From contig NZ_QHHQ01000001.1 of NCBI RefSeq assembly GCF_003258595.1, forward strand, positions 1,178,001-1,242,000: DNA of 64,000 bases, given 5' to 3'. The stretch is from Acuticoccus sediminis (GTDB lineage: Bacteria; Pseudomonadota; Alphaproteobacteria; Rhizobiales; Amorphaceae). Below the pieces are notes generated by a model, which was not told where the DNA came from, did not search any database, and worked only from the letters and a program-made list of their open reading frames with translations. The translations under genes were made by a program, and so were the position numbers. Shown here one piece after another: positions 16,165 through 26,590 of the stretch; position 1 is the stretch's first letter; each line of letters begins with the position of its first letter.

Positions 16165-17130
16165 ATGAAGCACGCGGACCGCGTGTGGGCCGCCGTGACG
16201 GCCAGCGATCACCATGCGGCTTACGCCTCCTCATGGCGCCGCTGCGTGACGGTTCACGGGCTCGATCCGGAGGTCGTGCGCCAGCCCCCGCGCCTCACCC
16301 ACGTCGAGTTCCGCCGGGTCGTCGACCGGTCGGCCCCGTTGGTCAACGCGGCACGCGGCGAGCTGGACCGGCTCTTCTCGACGTTCGGTCACTGCGGCTG
16401 CTGCCTCGTCCTCACCGACGACAACGGCCTCGCGCTGGAGCGCCGCGGCCGTCCCGGCGACGACGACGACTTCGAGGCGCTGGGCCTTGCCGCCGGCTCG
16501 CTGTGGGACGAGGCGAGCGTCGGAACCAACGGCATCGGCACCGCGCTCGCCGAGACGCGTCCGGTCAGCATCTTCCGCGACCGGCACTTCCTCACCATGA
16601 ACACCAAGCTGAGCTGCGCCACGGCGCCGATCGGCGACCATCGCGGCCGCATCGTCGGCGCGCTCGACATCTCCTCGGCGCGTGACGACATGTCCGCCGC
16701 CTTCCTCAGCGTCTATCTCCACGCCGCGCGCGAGGCGGCGGCGCAGATCGAGACGACGCTCTTCCGCAGTGCCTTCGCCGGCGCCCGCATCATCCTCGTC
16801 GCCGGCAGCGCGCCGCGCCACGGCCTCCTGGCGGTCGACCGCGACGACGTGGTGATCGGGGCGAGCGGCGCGGCCCGGCGTGCGCTGGGGATCGACGACG
16901 GCTGGATCACCGCAGGCCACCTCGCCTCCGACGTCCTCGACGGGGAGGAGGCGCCGGGCGACTTCGCCGCGGCGGAACGCCGCGCGCTGCGGGCCGCGCT
17001 GACGCGCTCGTCCGGCAACGTCTCGGCCGCCGCGCGCCACCTCGGCACCAGCCGCGCGACGCTCCACCGCAAGATGAAGCGCCTCGGCCTGAACCGTCAC
17101 GGCGCCGAGGCCGTGGAGCCGGCCGCCTAG
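16165..17130 (+). CDS. GAF domain activator with Fis-type HTH, lacking the AAA+ domain
   Basis: A 321-residue regulator. Residues about 25-190 match the GAF sensor part of AcoR-like activators (CVTVHGLDP near the start, then the EASVGTNGIGTALAE motif). The C-terminus is a Fis helix-turn-helix (SGNVSAAARHLGTSRATLHRKMKRLGL). The sigma-54 AAA+ module that normally links them, with its GAFTGA loop, is absent, replaced by about 70 residues. It therefore probably does not drive sigma-54 promoters. ATG 16165 has a strong GAGGGAGGA Shine-Dalgarno 4 bases upstream. It is convergent with the molybdenum hydroxylase operon and is a candidate regulator for it. Confidence 0.83.
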   Translation: MKHADRVWAAVTASDHHAAYASSWRRCVTVHGLDPEVVRQPPRLTHVEFRRVVDRSAPLVNAARGELDRLFSTFGHCGCCLVLTDDNGLALERRGRPGDDDDFEALGLAAGSLWDEASVGTNGIGTALAETRPVSIFRDRHFLTMNTKLSCATAPIGDHRGRIVGALDISSARDDMSAAFLSVYLHAAREAAAQIETTLFRSAFAGARIILVAGSAPRHGLLAVDRDDVVIGASGAARRALGIDDGWITAGHLASDVLDGEEAPGDFAAAERRALRAALTRSSGNVSAAARHLGTSRATLHRKMKRLGLNRHGAEAVEPAA

Positions 17131-17370
17131 GGTCGAGGCCGGCTCACACGGTCGCTCCGCGGGAGCGCCATCCTGCCACCCGGGGGACGGGCGGCGCGCG
17201 TTCTGCGACATCGTCATTCAGGAAGGAACGCCCTGTCGGCGCGGAGCGAGCCGGGCGTGGGCATGTTCGGCGTGGTGTCCGGCAGCCGGAGCGCCGGACG
17301 GGTGGAGCGGCCGCCTGCCGATGTCGCTGCCGGCAGCGATCTTCGCCGGCAGCGGGGAGAGACGGAGGAG

Positions 17371-17390
17371 AGGGGGCGCGGACGCCCCCT
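17371..17390 (-). terminator. Hairpin after the coxSLM-type operon
   Basis: An 8-bp GC-rich inverted repeat (AGGGGGCG, 4-base loop, CGCCCCCT) begins 12 bases past the end of the coxM-like gene on the minus strand. The following minus-strand bases are pyrimidine-rich (TCTCCTCC) but not a true T run, so it may be a weak terminator or an mRNA 3'-end stabiliser. Confidence 0.5.
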
Positions 17391-17401
17391 TCCCGGAAGG
17401 C

Positions 17402-18199
17402 CTAGCCGGCCTTCGCGACCGCGCGGCCGGCGAGCACCGAGACGAGGTGCGCGCGGTACTCCGCCGAGCCGTGCATGTCCGACAGCATCGTCTCCGGGTC
17501 GATCCGGATCGACGTCACCGCGTCCGGCGACCAGTTGGAGGCGAGGGCGGCCTCCATCTCGGGCACACGGAAGACGCCGTTGTTGCCGGAGCCCGTCACC
17601 GCGACGCGCGGGCCGTCGGCGAGCTCCGCCACGAACACAGAGCACAGCGAGTAGCGCGAGGCCGGGTTGCGGAATTTCTCGTAGGCCGCCTTCTTCGGGA
17701 TCTCGTACGAGATCTTGATGATGATCTCGTCGTCCTCGAGCGCGGTCTCGAAGATGCCCTGGAAGAAGTCGACCGCCTTGTGCTCGCCCTTCGTGGTGGT
17801 GAACACCGCGTCGAGCGCGATCGCCGCGGCCGGATAGTCGGCCGCCGGGTCGTTGTTGGCGAGCGAGCCGCCCATGGTGCCCATGTTGCGTACCGCCGGG
17901 TCGCCGATCGTCGCCGCGAGGCCGGAGAGGGACGGGACCGCGCCCTTCACGATCGCCGACATCGACACCTCGCTGTGCTTCGAGGCGGCGCCGATCACCA
18001 GGCGGTTGCCCTCGACCGCGATGCCCTTCAGCTCGGGGATCTTCGTGACGTCGATCAGCATCGTCGGCGCGGCGAGGCGCTGCTTCATCGTGGCGATCAG
18101 GGTCTGACCGCCGCCGAGGAACTTGGCCTCCTCGTCGGCCTTCAGCTTGGCGACGGCGTCGTCGAGGCTCGTCGCGGCGTAATAGGTCGTGTTGTACAT
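17402..18199 (-). CDS. coxM: Molybdenum hydroxylase FAD-binding medium subunit (CoxM family)
   Basis: A 265-residue FAD-binding subunit of a xanthine oxidase/CO dehydrogenase-type complex. Two FAD motifs are visible: FLGGGQTLIATMKQRL (about 28-43) and TIGDPAVRNMGTMGGSLANNDPAAD (about 96-120). It passes electrons from the iron-sulfur subunit toward an acceptor. It is the third gene of the operon, starting 12 bases after the large-subunit stop, so order is S-L-M rather than the M-S-L order of classical CO dehydrogenase operons. The cox symbol describes the family, not proven CO oxidation. Confidence 0.88.
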   Translation of the reverse strand: MYNTTYYAATSLDDAVAKLKADEEAKFLGGGQTLIATMKQRLAAPTMLIDVTKIPELKGIAVEGNRLVIGAASKHSEVSMSAIVKGAVPSLSGLAATIGDPAVRNMGTMGGSLANNDPAADYPAAAIALDAVFTTTKGEHKAVDFFQGIFETALEDDEIIIKISYEIPKKAAYEKFRNPASRYSLCSVFVAELADGPRVAVTGSGNNGVFRVPEMEAALASNWSPDAVTSIRIDPETMLSDMHGSAEYRAHLVSVLAGRAVAKAG

Positions 18200-18211
18200 C
18201 GCGTCGTCCTC

Positions 18212-20572
<2,361 letters not shown>

Positions 20573-20588
20573 GGTGTCCTCCCGATGC

Positions 20589-21083
<495 letters not shown>

Positions 21084-21408
21084 TCGTCTCTCTCCCTGTC
21101 ACGGACCTTGGCATGCCGGGCATGCGGCCTCGTTGTTGTGCCGGCGCCTTATGGGCGGTCGGCCAGGACACAGTGCTCCGAGACTGCGGTCAGCGCCCGG
21201 GGCTCAACAAGAGCCAATCGGTCAATTCCGCGTTCGAATTGGAACAGTGTTGAAACAGGTCGAGGGAAAATAGAAGCCCAGCCTATGGGCCGGGACGCCG
21301 AACGACGTCGTTCGGCCACGCGGAGAAGGTGGCCGAACGAAGGCGTTCGACCGTGTCGAGGAGGGACCGGGCGAAGGCGTCCGGCCCTGCCGGGGAGGGC
21401 CGGCGGCC
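21084..21408. promoter_or_regulatory. 325-bp control region between the ammonia-lyase gene and coxS
   Basis: All flanking genes are on the minus strand. The gap contains GGCATGCC at 21110-21117 with a second GCATGC core 9 bases further (21120-21125), about 30 bases upstream of the coxS start. It also contains a perfect 20-bp palindrome at 21297-21316 (half-site GCCGAACGAC), plus an extra GGCCGAACGA half-site at 21331-21340. The rest has no gene-like reading. The promoter of coxSLM probably lies between the two elements. The larger palindrome may be an operator or the end of the upstream transcript. Confidence 0.5.
21297..21316. repeat. Perfect 20-bp palindrome
   Basis: GCCGAACGAC followed immediately by its reverse complement, with no spacer. 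An additional half-site occurs 34 bases on (21331-21340). Spacer-less symmetry argues for a DNA-binding protein site rather than an RNA hairpin, though an RNA terminator for the ammonia-lyase gene ending at 21409 cannot be excluded. Confidence 0.6.
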
Positions 21409-22461
21409 CTACTGTCCCTCCGAGACCACGAGCAGCACCCGCGCCGTCTCGCCGAGGTCCGCGGCGCGGCCCGGTGCGAGGAGGGCGGCGAGGGGCGCGG
21501 CCCCGCTCGGGGTCGTCGCGAGTCCGGCATCGCGGTAGATGCCGGCGGCGTCGAGCGCCGCCGCGTCGGAGACGGTCACGAACACATCGGCGTCGCATCG
21601 CAGCGCCTCGAAGGCGATGAGCGACGCGTCCTTGCAGTCGAGCCGGCCCATGTTGGAGACCGGGCCCTCGGCCCGCACGAGCCGCCCCGCCGCGACGCTC
21701 TGCTGCAGGCACGGGGCCGCCTCCGGCTCCACCACGACGATCTGCGGCTGGACCGGCCATGTGGTCCGGATGTGGGCGGCGACGGCCGCCGCGAGGCCGC
21801 CGACACCCGCCTGCAGGAAGACATGCGTCGGCCAGACGCCGCCCTCGGCCAACTGCTCGCGGCACTCGCCCGCCAGCACCGTGTAGCCCTCCATCACCAT
21901 CGCCGGCGGGTCGATGTAGCCGGGCCACGACCCGTCGGCGAGGAGGAGGTAGCCGCGCGCCTCCGCCGTCGCGGTGGCGGCGGCCACGCTGTCCTCGTAG
22001 TTGCCGGGAACGCGCATCACCTCGGCGCCGAGCGCACGGATCCGCTCCGCGAAGCTCTCGGCGACGTCGGCCGAAAGGACGATCACCGCGCGGGCGCCGA
22101 AGACACGCGCCCCGGCGGCGACCGACAGGCCGTGATTGCCCGCGCTCGCGGTGATGAACGTCATCGTGCCCGCCGCCTCCCGCGCGGGGGGCGACGTCAC
22201 GTCGCTGGTGCCGGCGCGGTCGATGATCGTCTGCGCGACGGCGAACGCACCGCCGAGCGCCTTGAAGCTGCCGAGGCCCATCCGCCCGGTCTCGTCCTTC
22301 ACCCACACCGCCGCGACCCCGGCGGCGTCCGCGACGGCCGGAACCTCGCGCAGGGGCGTCGGCATATAGGCCGGGCACGCCGCGAGCAGCCGCAGCGGCC
22401 GCTCCGGGGAGGGGGTGAAGAGGTAGTCCGGCCGGGCGGCGGTGTGTGCGGTCGTGATCAT
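21409..22461 (-). CDS. PLP-dependent diaminopropionate ammonia-lyase family protein
   Basis: A 350-residue fold-type II PLP enzyme. The Schiff-base lysine is in GLGSFKALGG (K67); the loop TASAGNHG binds substrate or phosphate; SWPGY and MVMEGYTVLAGE are stretches typical of diaminopropionate ammonia-lyase rather than threonine dehydratase. The expected reaction is deamination of 2,3-diaminopropionate or a related amino acid to a keto acid. The ATG at 22461 is preferred; the frame runs on upstream without family resemblance. It is divergent from the M24-racemase-AsnC genes. A EutB-like role in ectoine or hydroxyectoine use is an alternative because of those neighbours. Confidence 0.82.
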   Translation of the reverse strand: MITTAHTAARPDYLFTPSPERPLRLLAACPAYMPTPLREVPAVADAAGVAAVWVKDETGRMGLGSFKALGGAFAVAQTIIDRAGTSDVTSPPAREAAGTMTFITASAGNHGLSVAAGARVFGARAVIVLSADVAESFAERIRALGAEVMRVPGNYEDSVAAATATAEARGYLLLADGSWPGYIDPPAMVMEGYTVLAGECREQLAEGGVWPTHVFLQAGVGGLAAAVAAHIRTTWPVQPQIVVVEPEAAPCLQQSVAAGRLVRAEGPVSNMGRLDCKDASLIAFEALRCDADVFVTVSDAAALDAAGIYRDAGLATTPSGAAPLAALLAPGRAADLGETARVLLVVSEGQ

Positions 22462-22615
22462 TTTTGCATTATGGGCATCATCTGCGAGAAAAGGTCGCCA
22501 TGACTGGCGGTTGTGGGACGATATTTCTCGGCATCTGTCGCCATGATGCGCGGACATGGTCATCGTGCTGCGGCTCAATGGGGCGACTGTCATGGACCGG
22601 GCGAGGAACCCGCGT
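22462..22615. promoter_or_regulatory. Divergent promoter region with repeated GTCGCCATGA
   Basis: The gap between the ammonia-lyase and M24 genes holds two direct copies of GTCGCCATGA (22494-22503 and 22537-22546) and an inverted pair CGAGAAA (22485-22491) / TTTCTCG (22524-22530). This is a reasonable place for the AsnC-type regulator encoded three genes downstream to bind. The motif-to-protein link is inferred. Confidence 0.4.
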
Positions 22616-23779
22616 ATGGACCACACCTTCGGCGAGGCCGAGTTCGCGGCCCGCACCGCCCGCATTCAGGCCGCGATGGCGCGGGAGGGGCTCGCCGCCC
22701 TGCTGCTGACGGCCGAGCACGACGTGCGCTACGTCACCGGCTACCTCACCCGCTTCTGGGAGAGCCCGACGCGGCCGTGGTTCGTGGTGCTTCCCGCCTC
22801 CGGCAAGCCCATCGCCGTGATCCCGACCATCGGCGAGGCGTTGATGCGCACCACCTGGGTCGACGACATCCGCACCTGGCCGTCGCCCCGGCCGGACGAC
22901 GACGGCGTCTCCCTCCTCGCCGACACGCTGGCCGCGGTCTGCGGCCCGGACGGCGCGCTCGGCGTGCCGATGGGGCCGGAGTGCACGCTGCGCATGCCCC
23001 TGCGCGACTTCGAGGCGGTGCGCGCCCGCCTCGCCCCACGCCGCGTCCGCGACGCCACGGCGCTCCTCCAGGGGGTGCAGATGGTGAAGTCGCCCGCCGA
23101 GATCGGACGGATCGCCGCGATGTGCGAGGCCGCCGGCCGGGCATTCGACCGCGTGCCGGAGATCGCCGCCGAGGGCGTGCCGCTGTCGACCGTCTTCCGC
23201 CGCTTCCAGATCGCGCTCCTGGAGGAGGGGGCGGACTGGGTGCCCTACGTCGCCGGCGGCGCGGGGGCGGACGGCTATGCCGACGTCATCTCCCCCGCCA
23301 CCGAGGAGCCGCTCGCCCATGGCGACCTCCTGATGCTCGACACCGGCGCCATGCGGGCCGGCTATTTCTGCGACTTCGACCGCAACTTCGCGGTCTGCAG
23401 CGCGAGCGCCGCGATGAGATCCGGCTACCACCTCCTGCACGACGCCGTGGAGGCGGGCTTTGCGGCGGCCCGGCCGGGGGCCGCGGCGGCCGACGTCTTC
23501 GAGGCGATGCTGCGCGTCGTCGCCCGGGCGGGCGACGCCGGTTCGGTCGGGCGGCTCGGCCACGGGCTGGGGATGCGCCTCACCGAGCCGCCGTCCCTCA
23601 CCGCCGCCGACACGACGGCGCTGGCGCCCGGCATGGTCATCACCCTCGAGCCGGGGCTGCAGCTGGCGCCCGGTCGCATGATGGTGCACGAGGAGAACAT
23701 CGTCATCGAGCCCGCCGGTCCCCGCTACCTCACCCGCCGCGCCCCCGCCGAGCTGCCGGTGCTCGAGGGGCGGCCGTGA
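22616..23779 (+). CDS. M24 family metallohydrolase (Xaa-Pro peptidase-like)
   Basis: A 387-residue creatinase/aminopeptidase P-fold enzyme. All five dinuclear metal ligands of the family appear: D in LMLDTG, D in CDFDRNF, H in LGHGLGM, E in TLEPGL and E in IVIEPAG. An N-terminal creatinase-type domain precedes (about 1-130). ATG 22616 is chosen because GAGGAA lies about 8 bases upstream; earlier in-frame ATGs at 22556 and 22592 are possible. Members include Xaa-Pro peptidases, creatinase and ectoine hydrolase (DoeA/EutD). The EutA-like and AsnC neighbours make a small-amide hydrolase more likely than general peptide turnover, but the substrate is unproven. Confidence 0.82.
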   Translation: MDHTFGEAEFAARTARIQAAMAREGLAALLLTAEHDVRYVTGYLTRFWESPTRPWFVVLPASGKPIAVIPTIGEALMRTTWVDDIRTWPSPRPDDDGVSLLADTLAAVCGPDGALGVPMGPECTLRMPLRDFEAVRARLAPRRVRDATALLQGVQMVKSPAEIGRIAAMCEAAGRAFDRVPEIAAEGVPLSTVFRRFQIALLEEGADWVPYVAGGAGADGYADVISPATEEPLAHGDLLMLDTGAMRAGYFCDFDRNFAVCSASAAMRSGYHLLHDAVEAGFAAARPGAAAADVFEAMLRVVARAGDAGSVGRLGHGLGMRLTEPPSLTAADTTALAPGMVITLEPGLQLAPGRMMVHEENIVIEPAGPRYLTRRAPAELPVLEGRP

Positions 23780-24558
23780 CGGTGTTCCCGTTCAGCGTCG
23801 GCCCGCCGCTCGGTGACCGGGCCAACCTCGGCCTCGTCGTGCTGCGCACCGACGAGACCATCGAGAGCGACTTCCGCCGCCTCGTCGCCGAGCCGGGCGT
23901 CGCGGTCTACACCGCCCGGATCCCGTGCGAGACCGAGGTGACGCCGGAGGCGCTCGCCCGCATGAAGGCCGCGCTCCCCGCTGCGGCCGCGCTGCTCCCC
24001 TGGTCGATGACCTATGACGTCGTCGCCTACGCCTGCACCTCCGCGTCGACCGTGATCGGCTCGGACGCCGTCGCCGCCGCCGTGCGGGAGGGGGTCGGAA
24101 CGCGCCACGTGACGGACCCGCTCGCGGCCGTGAAGGCCGCCTGCGATGCGCTCGGCGTCCGGCGGCTGGGGTTCCTGTCGCCCTACGTCGCCCCGGTGTC
24201 GGCCTCCATGCGCGCCGCGCTGGAGGCGTACGGGCTTCGCGTCGCCGCCTTCGGGACCTTCGCGGAGGAGAGCGACGAGCGGATCGCCCGCATCGAGGGC
24301 GCGTCCATCGTCGCCGCCGTGGAACGGATCGCCGCCGAAGCGCCGTGCGACGCGATCTTCGCGTCCTGCACGAACCTGCGTGCCGCGGCCGAGATCGAGG
24401 GGCTGGAGGCGCGCCTCGGGGTGCCGGTCCTCGCCTCCAACCAGGCGCTCGCCTGGCACATGATGCAGCTCGCCGGGGTCCCCACCGGCCACATCCGGGG
24501 CGGCTGCCTCATGCGCTGCGCCCTCCCACCGGAGGCGCCACGCGATGCAGGTCACTGA
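23776..24558 (+). CDS. Asp/Glu racemase superfamily protein, EutA / maleate isomerase-like
   Basis: A 260-residue protein of the Asp/Glu/hydantoin racemase superfamily. The paired active-site cysteines are seen in YACTSAS and FASCTNLR. The family includes arylmalonate decarboxylase, maleate cis-trans isomerase and EutA from hydroxyectoine catabolism. The start is GTG at 23776, overlapping the M24 stop as GTGA, so the two are translationally coupled. In rhizobial ectoine clusters EutA accompanies a EutB dehydratase, an M24 hydrolase (EutD) and an AsnC regulator, three of which have counterparts here. Transporter, EutC and EutE genes are absent from the window. Confidence 0.8.
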   Translation: MTVFPFSVGPPLGDRANLGLVVLRTDETIESDFRRLVAEPGVAVYTARIPCETEVTPEALARMKAALPAAAALLPWSMTYDVVAYACTSASTVIGSDAVAAAVREGVGTRHVTDPLAAVKAACDALGVRRLGFLSPYVAPVSASMRAALEAYGLRVAAFGTFAEESDERIARIEGASIVAAVERIAAEAPCDAIFASCTNLRAAAEIEGLEARLGVPVLASNQALAWHMMQLAGVPTGHIRGGCLMRCALPPEAPRDAGH

Positions 24559-25024
24559 CACGGACCGGACGATCCTGCGGATGCTCCAGGCGAACGCCCG
24601 CGAGCGGCTGGAGGCGATCGCCTACGAGACCGGCCTCTCCGTCGCCACCGTCCAGCGGCGGGTCCGCGCCCTGCGCGAGGCGGGCGTGATCGCCCGGGAC
24701 ACAGCCGTCGTCGCGCCCGAGAAGCTCGGCTACGCCATGACCTTCCTGGTGCTGGTGGAGCTGGAGCGGGAGCGTATCGACCAGCTCGACGCCTTCCGCC
24801 GCAAGGTCCGCGACGAGCCACAGGTCCAGCAGTGCTACTACATCACCGGCGACGCGGACTTCGCGCTCATCGCCCTCGCGCGCGACATGGACGACTACCA
24901 GCGCCTCACCGAGCGCCTCTTCTTCGACGACAGCAACGTGAAGCGCTTCCGCACCTCGGTCGTCATGGACCGCAGCAAGGTCGGCATCGACGTGCCGATC
25001 GCCGGGCCGGACGCCCCGTGCTAG
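24545..25024 (+). CDS. Lrp/AsnC family transcription regulator
   Basis: A 159-residue regulator: an N-terminal helix-turn-helix (residues about 3-60, TDTDRTILRMLQANARERLEAIA then GLSVATVQRRVRALREAGVI) and a C-terminal RAM ligand-binding domain (YYITGDADFALIALARDMDDYQ). Its start overlaps the racemase-family gene by 14 bases, so it is produced with the enzymes it presumably controls. Local AsnC-type regulators in amino-acid or ectoine clusters respond to a pathway intermediate. The divergent gap at 22462-22615 is the likely target. Confidence 0.88.
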   Translation: MQVTDTDRTILRMLQANARERLEAIAYETGLSVATVQRRVRALREAGVIARDTAVVAPEKLGYAMTFLVLVELERERIDQLDAFRRKVRDEPQVQQCYYITGDADFALIALARDMDDYQRLTERLFFDDSNVKRFRTSVVMDRSKVGIDVPIAGPDAPC

Positions 25025-25091
25025 GCAACCGGTCGCAATCGCGAAGCGTTGGCCCCTTGGATCGAACCTCCCACTTGGCCTAAACAGCACC

Positions 25092-25649
25092 ATGAATTTA
25101 CCGACCATCCTGACGTCGTTCCGTTGCCTCGCCGTGCTCGCGATCGCGGTGGTGCTGGTCTGGCCCTTCGGCGAGCACCGCGTGCTGGCGCTGATCCTGT
25201 TCGTGGTCGCCGCCGCGACCGACTGGCTCGACGGCTACCTGGCGCGCGCGCTCAACCAGATCACTTCCTTCGGCCGGATGCTCGATTCCATCGCCGACAA
25301 GATGCTGGTCAGCGTCACCCTGCTGATGCTCTGCGCCGAAGGGTCGATCACCGGCCTCCACGCCCTCGCCGCGGCGCTCATCCTGACGCGCGAGACGGCG
25401 ATCGCCGGGCTGCGCGAGCATCTGGCGAGCCAGGAGGTGGTGGTTCCGGCCTCGATGCTGGCCAAATGGAAGACCACGGTTCAGCTCGTTGCATTAGCGG
25501 TCCTTATCGCTGCGCCGATAATGCCCTTCCCGGTTATTGCGAAGTCGGCCGGACTCGCCATCTTGTGGGTCGCGATGGTCATGACGGTGGTCAGCGGCGC
25601 CCAGTATGTCTGGGGCACGCGCCACAACTGGGGGAGTCATGAAGGTTAA
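25092..25649 (+). CDS. pgsA: CDP-diacylglycerol-glycerol-3-phosphate 3-phosphatidyltransferase
   Basis: A 185-residue inner-membrane enzyme making phosphatidylglycerophosphate, the committed step to phosphatidylglycerol and cardiolipin. The complete CDP-alcohol phosphotransferase motif is present with correct spacing (D44, D47, G48, R52, G61, D65, D69). Four to five hydrophobic helices surround it. Its end overlaps moaD by 11 bases; pgsA-moaD-moaE is a common order in Hyphomicrobiales. There uvrC usually comes first; here the catabolic cluster occupies the upstream side. Confidence 0.93.
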   Translation: MNLPTILTSFRCLAVLAIAVVLVWPFGEHRVLALILFVVAAATDWLDGYLARALNQITSFGRMLDSIADKMLVSVTLLMLCAEGSITGLHALAAALILTRETAIAGLREHLASQEVVVPASMLAKWKTTVQLVALAVLIAAPIMPFPVIAKSAGLAILWVAMVMTVVSGAQYVWGTRHNWGSHEG

Positions 25650-25890
25650 GTACTTCGCTTGGGTGCGTGAGCGGATCGGCGTGCCGGAAGAAGAGATCGT
25701 TCTGCCGGAGAACGTGTCGACCGCGGGCGACCTCATCCTGTGGCTGAAGGGCCGCGGCGACGGCTACGCCTACGCGCTGGAGCAGGACCGCTTCATCCGC
25801 GTCGCCGTGGACCAGCGCCACGTCACCCACGATGCGCCCGTCTCCGGCGCCCGAGAGGTCGCGCTGTTCCCGCCGATGACCGGCGGCTGA
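25639..25890 (+). CDS. moaD: Molybdopterin synthase sulfur carrier subunit MoaD
   Basis: An 83-residue ubiquitin-fold protein ending in the required Gly-Gly (PPMTGG), whose C-terminus is thiocarboxylated to supply sulfur for the dithiolene of molybdopterin. The start ATG at 25639 has GGGGAG 3 to 8 bases upstream and overlaps pgsA by 11 bases. MoaE begins 3 bases after its stop. Its product feeds the molybdenum hydroxylase and the cofactor-maturation genes elsewhere in the window. Confidence 0.92.
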   Translation: MKVKYFAWVRERIGVPEEEIVLPENVSTAGDLILWLKGRGDGYAYALEQDRFIRVAVDQRHVTHDAPVSGAREVALFPPMTGG

Positions 25891-25893
25891 GCG

Positions 25894-26364
25894 ATGCGCA
25901 CCCACGTCACCATCCTCGACGAGGTGCTCGACCCGAAGGCGTGGTTCACCGAGATCGAGGTCTCGGAGGACACCGGCGCCGTCGCCGCCTTCGTCGGCAA
26001 GTGCCGCGGCGAGAAGGGCCGGCTCAAGGCGCTGGAGCTGGAGCACTATCCCGGCATGGCCGAGGCCGAGATCGGCCGCATCATGGAAGCCGCCCACGCC
26101 CGGTGGGAGCTCTTCGACCTCTTCGTCGTGCACCGGACCGGGATCGTTCCGGTGGGCGAGCCGATCGTCCTCGTCGCGGCGGGCTCGGTCCACCGCGACG
26201 CTGCCTTCGACGCGGTGCGCTTCGTGATGGATTTCCTCAAGACCGACGCGCCCTTCTGGAAGCGCGAGCACCTCGTCGACGGCACCGTCGGGGAATGGAT
26301 CGACGCCAAGGAGTCCGACGACAACGCCCGCGAGCGCTGGGCCGAGGCGCCGGCCACCGCCTGA
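25894..26364 (+). CDS. moaE: Molybdopterin synthase catalytic subunit MoaE
   Basis: A 156-residue catalytic subunit that converts precursor Z (cPMP) to molybdopterin together with MoaD. Typical elements are GAVAAFVGKCRGEKG near residue 30, LEHYPGMAEAEI, the HRTGIVPVGEPIVLVA strand and the C-terminal PFWKREHLVDGT with the active-site lysine. It starts 3 bases after moaD. The 226 bases that follow before xerC are GC-rich with no gene-like reading. Confidence 0.93.
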   Translation: MRTHVTILDEVLDPKAWFTEIEVSEDTGAVAAFVGKCRGEKGRLKALELEHYPGMAEAEIGRIMEAAHARWELFDLFVVHRTGIVPVGEPIVLVAAGSVHRDAAFDAVRFVMDFLKTDAPFWKREHLVDGTVGEWIDAKESDDNARERWAEAPATA

Positions 26365-26590
26365 TCGGCCGTGGCGGCGCGGGGACGCCGACGCGTGCGG
26401 AGACGCCGTGGGGCTCCGGCCTCGCCGGGGAACAGGGACAGGCTCGGAAGAACCGGCACCGGGTCCCCGCCTTGCCTTCAGCGGGGCGGAGGGACCGCCG
26501 TGCCCCGACGGCGAGGCGGAAGATCGCGACCGCGCCATTTTTAGGGGTCGCGCTCGAACTTTCGCAACCTGGCGCGCATATGATGGCGCG

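Noticed and set aside
22616-23779. Firm naming as ectoine hydrolase DoeA/EutD
   Set aside because: Only the metal ligands and gene context agree; the rest of the ectoine genes are absent and N-terminal sequence does not decide it.
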